A DNA stretch of 64,000 bases from Hybos culiciformis (taxonomy: Eukaryota > Arthropoda > Insecta > Diptera > Hybotidae). The stretch lies in the NCBI GenBank assembly GCA_964007475.1, contig OZ023273.1, forward strand, positions 39,309,525 to 39,373,524, read 5' to 3'. Under the pieces are notes generated by a model, which did no database searches, was not told the DNA's origin, and worked only from the letters and a program-made list of their open reading frames with translations. Position numbers and translations under genes: made by a program. Shown here piece after piece: positions 60,936 through 64,000 of this stretch. Each line of letters starts with the position of its first letter. The stretch's first letter is position 1.

Positions 60936-63900
60936 GCTTGGAAATTAAATCGGACAGAGCATAAATTAAGAATTAAGTACCTAGGCATAATCTACCTCTT
61001 ATTCTAAACACTTCTTGAAAGTAAATTAAGAAATTTTTAGCTTCCGATGTACTGATTAATGCTAATTATATTTCTCGTAGCAATCAATAAGATTGAACTA
61101 CTAGTTTTCATCAAATATATTGATATGATTTTATGTGTGTCGTATAGACCAGTTCTACTTTTGTATTTCTTAACTTATGTATTCGATTTTTCAAATCTGT
61201 TCTCATTAAGAAAATGCCTTGTTCGCGTAGCCATAGGTTAAGTTACGAAAAATTAAATTCTTTTTAAATAAATAAACACCCATACAAAAATCAATTGCAC
61301 CTTGCACTTAAAAAATAAAACAAACTCTGGGAACAAATATTATAAATTACTAGAAAAAAGCCTGCACAGAAATAATAGTGCAGGCCTAGCCTAGTAACTA
61401 TGCGTTGATTTTTGTCATTTCGAAAAGGATGCTTTTATTTTTTTATTGATAAAGTACGCCTTGATTTTTTTTGTTTATTAAAGTTTTTATCAAAGTACGC
61501 CTTGCATTCAGTGTTAAATAGTCATTCGGTTATTTTATTTATTATTTACGTTTAAAAAAATAAATTGAGGAAAGTGCCAACACTGCCAAGGTCGTTTAAG
61601 AGGTGAGTTCACCTTTTATTATATTAGATTGTTTTTTATTTAGAGGTGCATACTTAATTTGAATTCTTTAACCCCTAAAGCAGGAATAATAACATGATGA
61701 GAATTCAGTCAAATTGAAATTTAAATATGCGTTGCTATTACAATTATTATATCTTGGCAGAGAGATCAGCGTATGTAGTTTGAAAAATGTAGATTATATC
61801 AATTAGTCCCCCTGAATTTTTAAAATGGCTTGAGATCACAGTTTATTTTGGGCGAGATTTTTTAAAAATTTCTTTCTTTTCAAGAGGCAGAATTTTTAAA
61901 CTGAACCTAATTTATTTACGGTTCAATAGCTCTTAAGTTACTGGTATTATTATGATTATTTTTTTTTACTTTCATTGCAAGTTACATAACCCGAATTGCA
62001 TTTTATCCAAGACCTATTTATTTCAATTTTCATTCCTTTTTTTTTTTTTCTATTATTATTATTATTTATTTATTTTTTACCATATCCATGTAGCTTTTGC
62101 TTTGTTAGCAAGCAAGGATATAGTGGAAAAAAAATTACTTTCGTACGTATAGTATACACAATTACAGCTTTCTAAAATAAAAAAAAATAATAATAATTTT
62201 CCTCTAAAAAATTTATTAGGGCGGAAATAAAATTGTACAAAACATTGAATTCAGAAAAACTATAAATTTCTCTTTGAATTTAGATGTAAAATAAAGTGGT
62301 ATGAAAAAAATTTTATTACAAAAAATATAAAATAAAAACTGGATGAAATATAAGTTAAAAATTAAGGAGTAACTAATAGATAGAAATGAAATCGATATGA
62401 GAAGAAATAATAAAGTTTTTCTTTAATAATGTCATATTTAGTAAGATAAAAACAAAAGTAATCTATAGATGTTAACATAGTGTATAATATTGCATAAAAT
62501 TAAGCTGCTAGCAATATTTTATATATTTTCTTTCAATAAGTGGCTCAAGTCTTTTGAGTTTATATTAATTTAATAATGTGTTCTAATAAGTAAATTTTAT
62601 TTAATATTTGGTACGATAATTTTTTTTTAAAGTTGACGTTATGGTGATTAAAGTATTAATTCAAAATGTGAGTACATGAGAAGAAAATAACGAAGTGAGA
62701 TTACAATTACGTCTAAATCTAAATCTTAATTGTAAAAATTATCAATTTGATAGACTTTTCATTAAATTAATTTCTAAAATTTATTAATGTACACTGCAAA
62801 TTTTTTTTTTAATTATTGTTATTGACACTTTCTGTAGGATGGGTTTTAAAAAAAATACAAGGAACTTAGCGACATCAAGTTTACTTGTACATCAAGCTTA
62901 CTTCATTAAAACTGTCCATATAAAATGTTCTAGCAATTATTGAAAGGTTAACATTATTTATAGATAAGTATTTATGTATTAAGCATACTTAACGATGAAT
63001 TTTACTTTAATTATAAGTATTTAAAAATAAAAGTAAAATTTTACACCATCATTTATTATGATTAATTTAGCTAGTTGATATATAAACGCGTTATCCTTCC
63101 ATGTCATGTTAATTTTGATGTTTCAAAGCGTGTAAAATGTAATGTTGGTATGTAATAAATTACAAATACAACTATGTATTACAATAGATTAATTTATTTT
63201 CATTCATATTGTCAGTACACATACATTATTCATTTAAAGTTTAGGTAAAAAAATAAAATAATAAGTAAAAAAGTTATTTTAATCTATGTATTCGTATGAG
63301 TATATCCATATGTATAAATATGTGGTATACGGTATACATATCAAATAGAAATAAAATATTAAAAAAAAAAAAACTTTTATTGTGCATAAAATTTGTTTCA
63401 TAAATAATAAATCGCACAGTTGTTTGTTGCCATACTGAAAAATGTATAATAATTAAAAAAGGATAAACATATACTTTATACATATATTATTTTATGTTTG
63501 GAAAATATTTAGAAATAAAAATTTGAAAAAAAAAAAAAAAACAACATTAAAAATAAAATTCATTCAAAAGAAATTTTTAAAAGTGTATAATTATGTGGTA
63601 TTAAAACTTATGGTTATGATATCAGCTATAAAGTATTATTTAAAAAAATAAATATATATTCATTATGTTCAAAATCCACTTACTTTGACTTCAATGTAAT
63701 TAAATTCTTTTAGTATTCTATCCTTTGTTTATTCAAAACAGTAGTCAATTTTTTATTTGTTTTTTTTTTTTTTTTATGATAGAGAATTTTTTTTTTTTTT
63801 TATTACTTTGAATTATTATAATATCTTCTTTTTTTTTTGTTTTATCTTTCATTCACAGTTTTTTATTTTTGTCTTCAATTTTTTATTTTATTTATTTTTT

Positions 63901-64000
63901 GTTTTATATATTGTTTTGATTACATTTTTATTAAATATTTTTCATTTATCGATTTTTTAATTCACAATAGCATAAGTTTATATTTTTATTCAAAAATGAC
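60936..64000. other. AT-rich non-coding stretch to window end
   Basis: No supported gene. It contains a perfect 8-bp-arm hairpin at 61360-61385, a twice-used word aaagtacgccttg near 61451 and 61493, and a donor-like AG/gtgagt at 61601. The frame at 63757-63960 is poly-Phe from T runs. Confidence 0.65.
61360..61385. repeat. GC-rich perfect hairpin
   Basis: gcctgcac at 61360-61367 pairs with gtgcaggc at 61378-61385 across a 10-base loop. It is not followed by a T run on the + strand and has no visible function. Confidence 0.85.

Noticed and set aside
1..64000. About fifty open frames of 60-110 codons on both strands
   Set aside because: At about 80% A+T a stop occurs roughly once per ten codons. 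Over six frames of 64 kb that gives a few dozen frames of 60 or more codons by chance, and homopolymer runs add more. Most lack ATG or consist of Phe, Lys, Ile, Tyr and Asn.

Overview
The window is nuclear DNA of an insect, roughly 80% A+T by eye, dense in poly-A and poly-T runs. The evidence for an insect is the single recognisable gene: a complete, intron-containing gene for the eye-type G-protein beta subunit (orthologue of Drosophila Gbeta76C). Its introns are mostly short (57-63 bp), and the surrounding DNA contains remnants of eukaryotic transposons. Base composition and the gene would fit a dipteran or another holometabolous insect; I cannot name the species.

Layout. 1-8.2 kb is AT-rich non-coding DNA with no convincing gene. 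8.2-9.7 kb is a small repeat cluster: a 31-bp tandem array, a ~190-bp palindrome, and a 671-bp internally deleted hAT transposon that still has its terminal inverted repeats, an 8-bp target duplication and the wrecked C-terminal end of its transposase. 16.4-17.4 kb holds a long 70-bp-arm hairpin, a composite repeat and an orphan open frame. 21.6-22.1 kb is an unusual element whose two arms are opposed arrays of a 14-15 bp unit, flanked by a 19-bp direct repeat. About 18 kb further on, at 40.3-40.6 kb, lies an array of a related unit beside a GC-rich core. A tRNA-like, SINE-head sequence sits at 29.3 kb. The rest of 22-51 kb shows only short tandem duplications and low-complexity tracts.

The Gbeta76C gene occupies 51,386-53,993 on the + strand in seven exons (347 codons), with all splice junctions readable and one GC-AG intron. 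In Drosophila the orthologue pairs with Gq alpha and an eye gamma subunit in phototransduction. It is the only confidently coding locus here, so no pathway can be inferred from neighbours. Downstream, 54-64 kb contains one ATG-started short frame with coding-like codon use and several old direct or tandem duplications, but no identified gene.

Most open frames of 60-110 codons in this window are what an 80% A+T sequence produces by chance, and many are stretches of Phe, Lys, Ile and Tyr from homopolymer runs. I found no convincing new biochemical system. The most distinctive items are the two satellite-armed elements, the hAT deletion derivative, and the two long hairpins.
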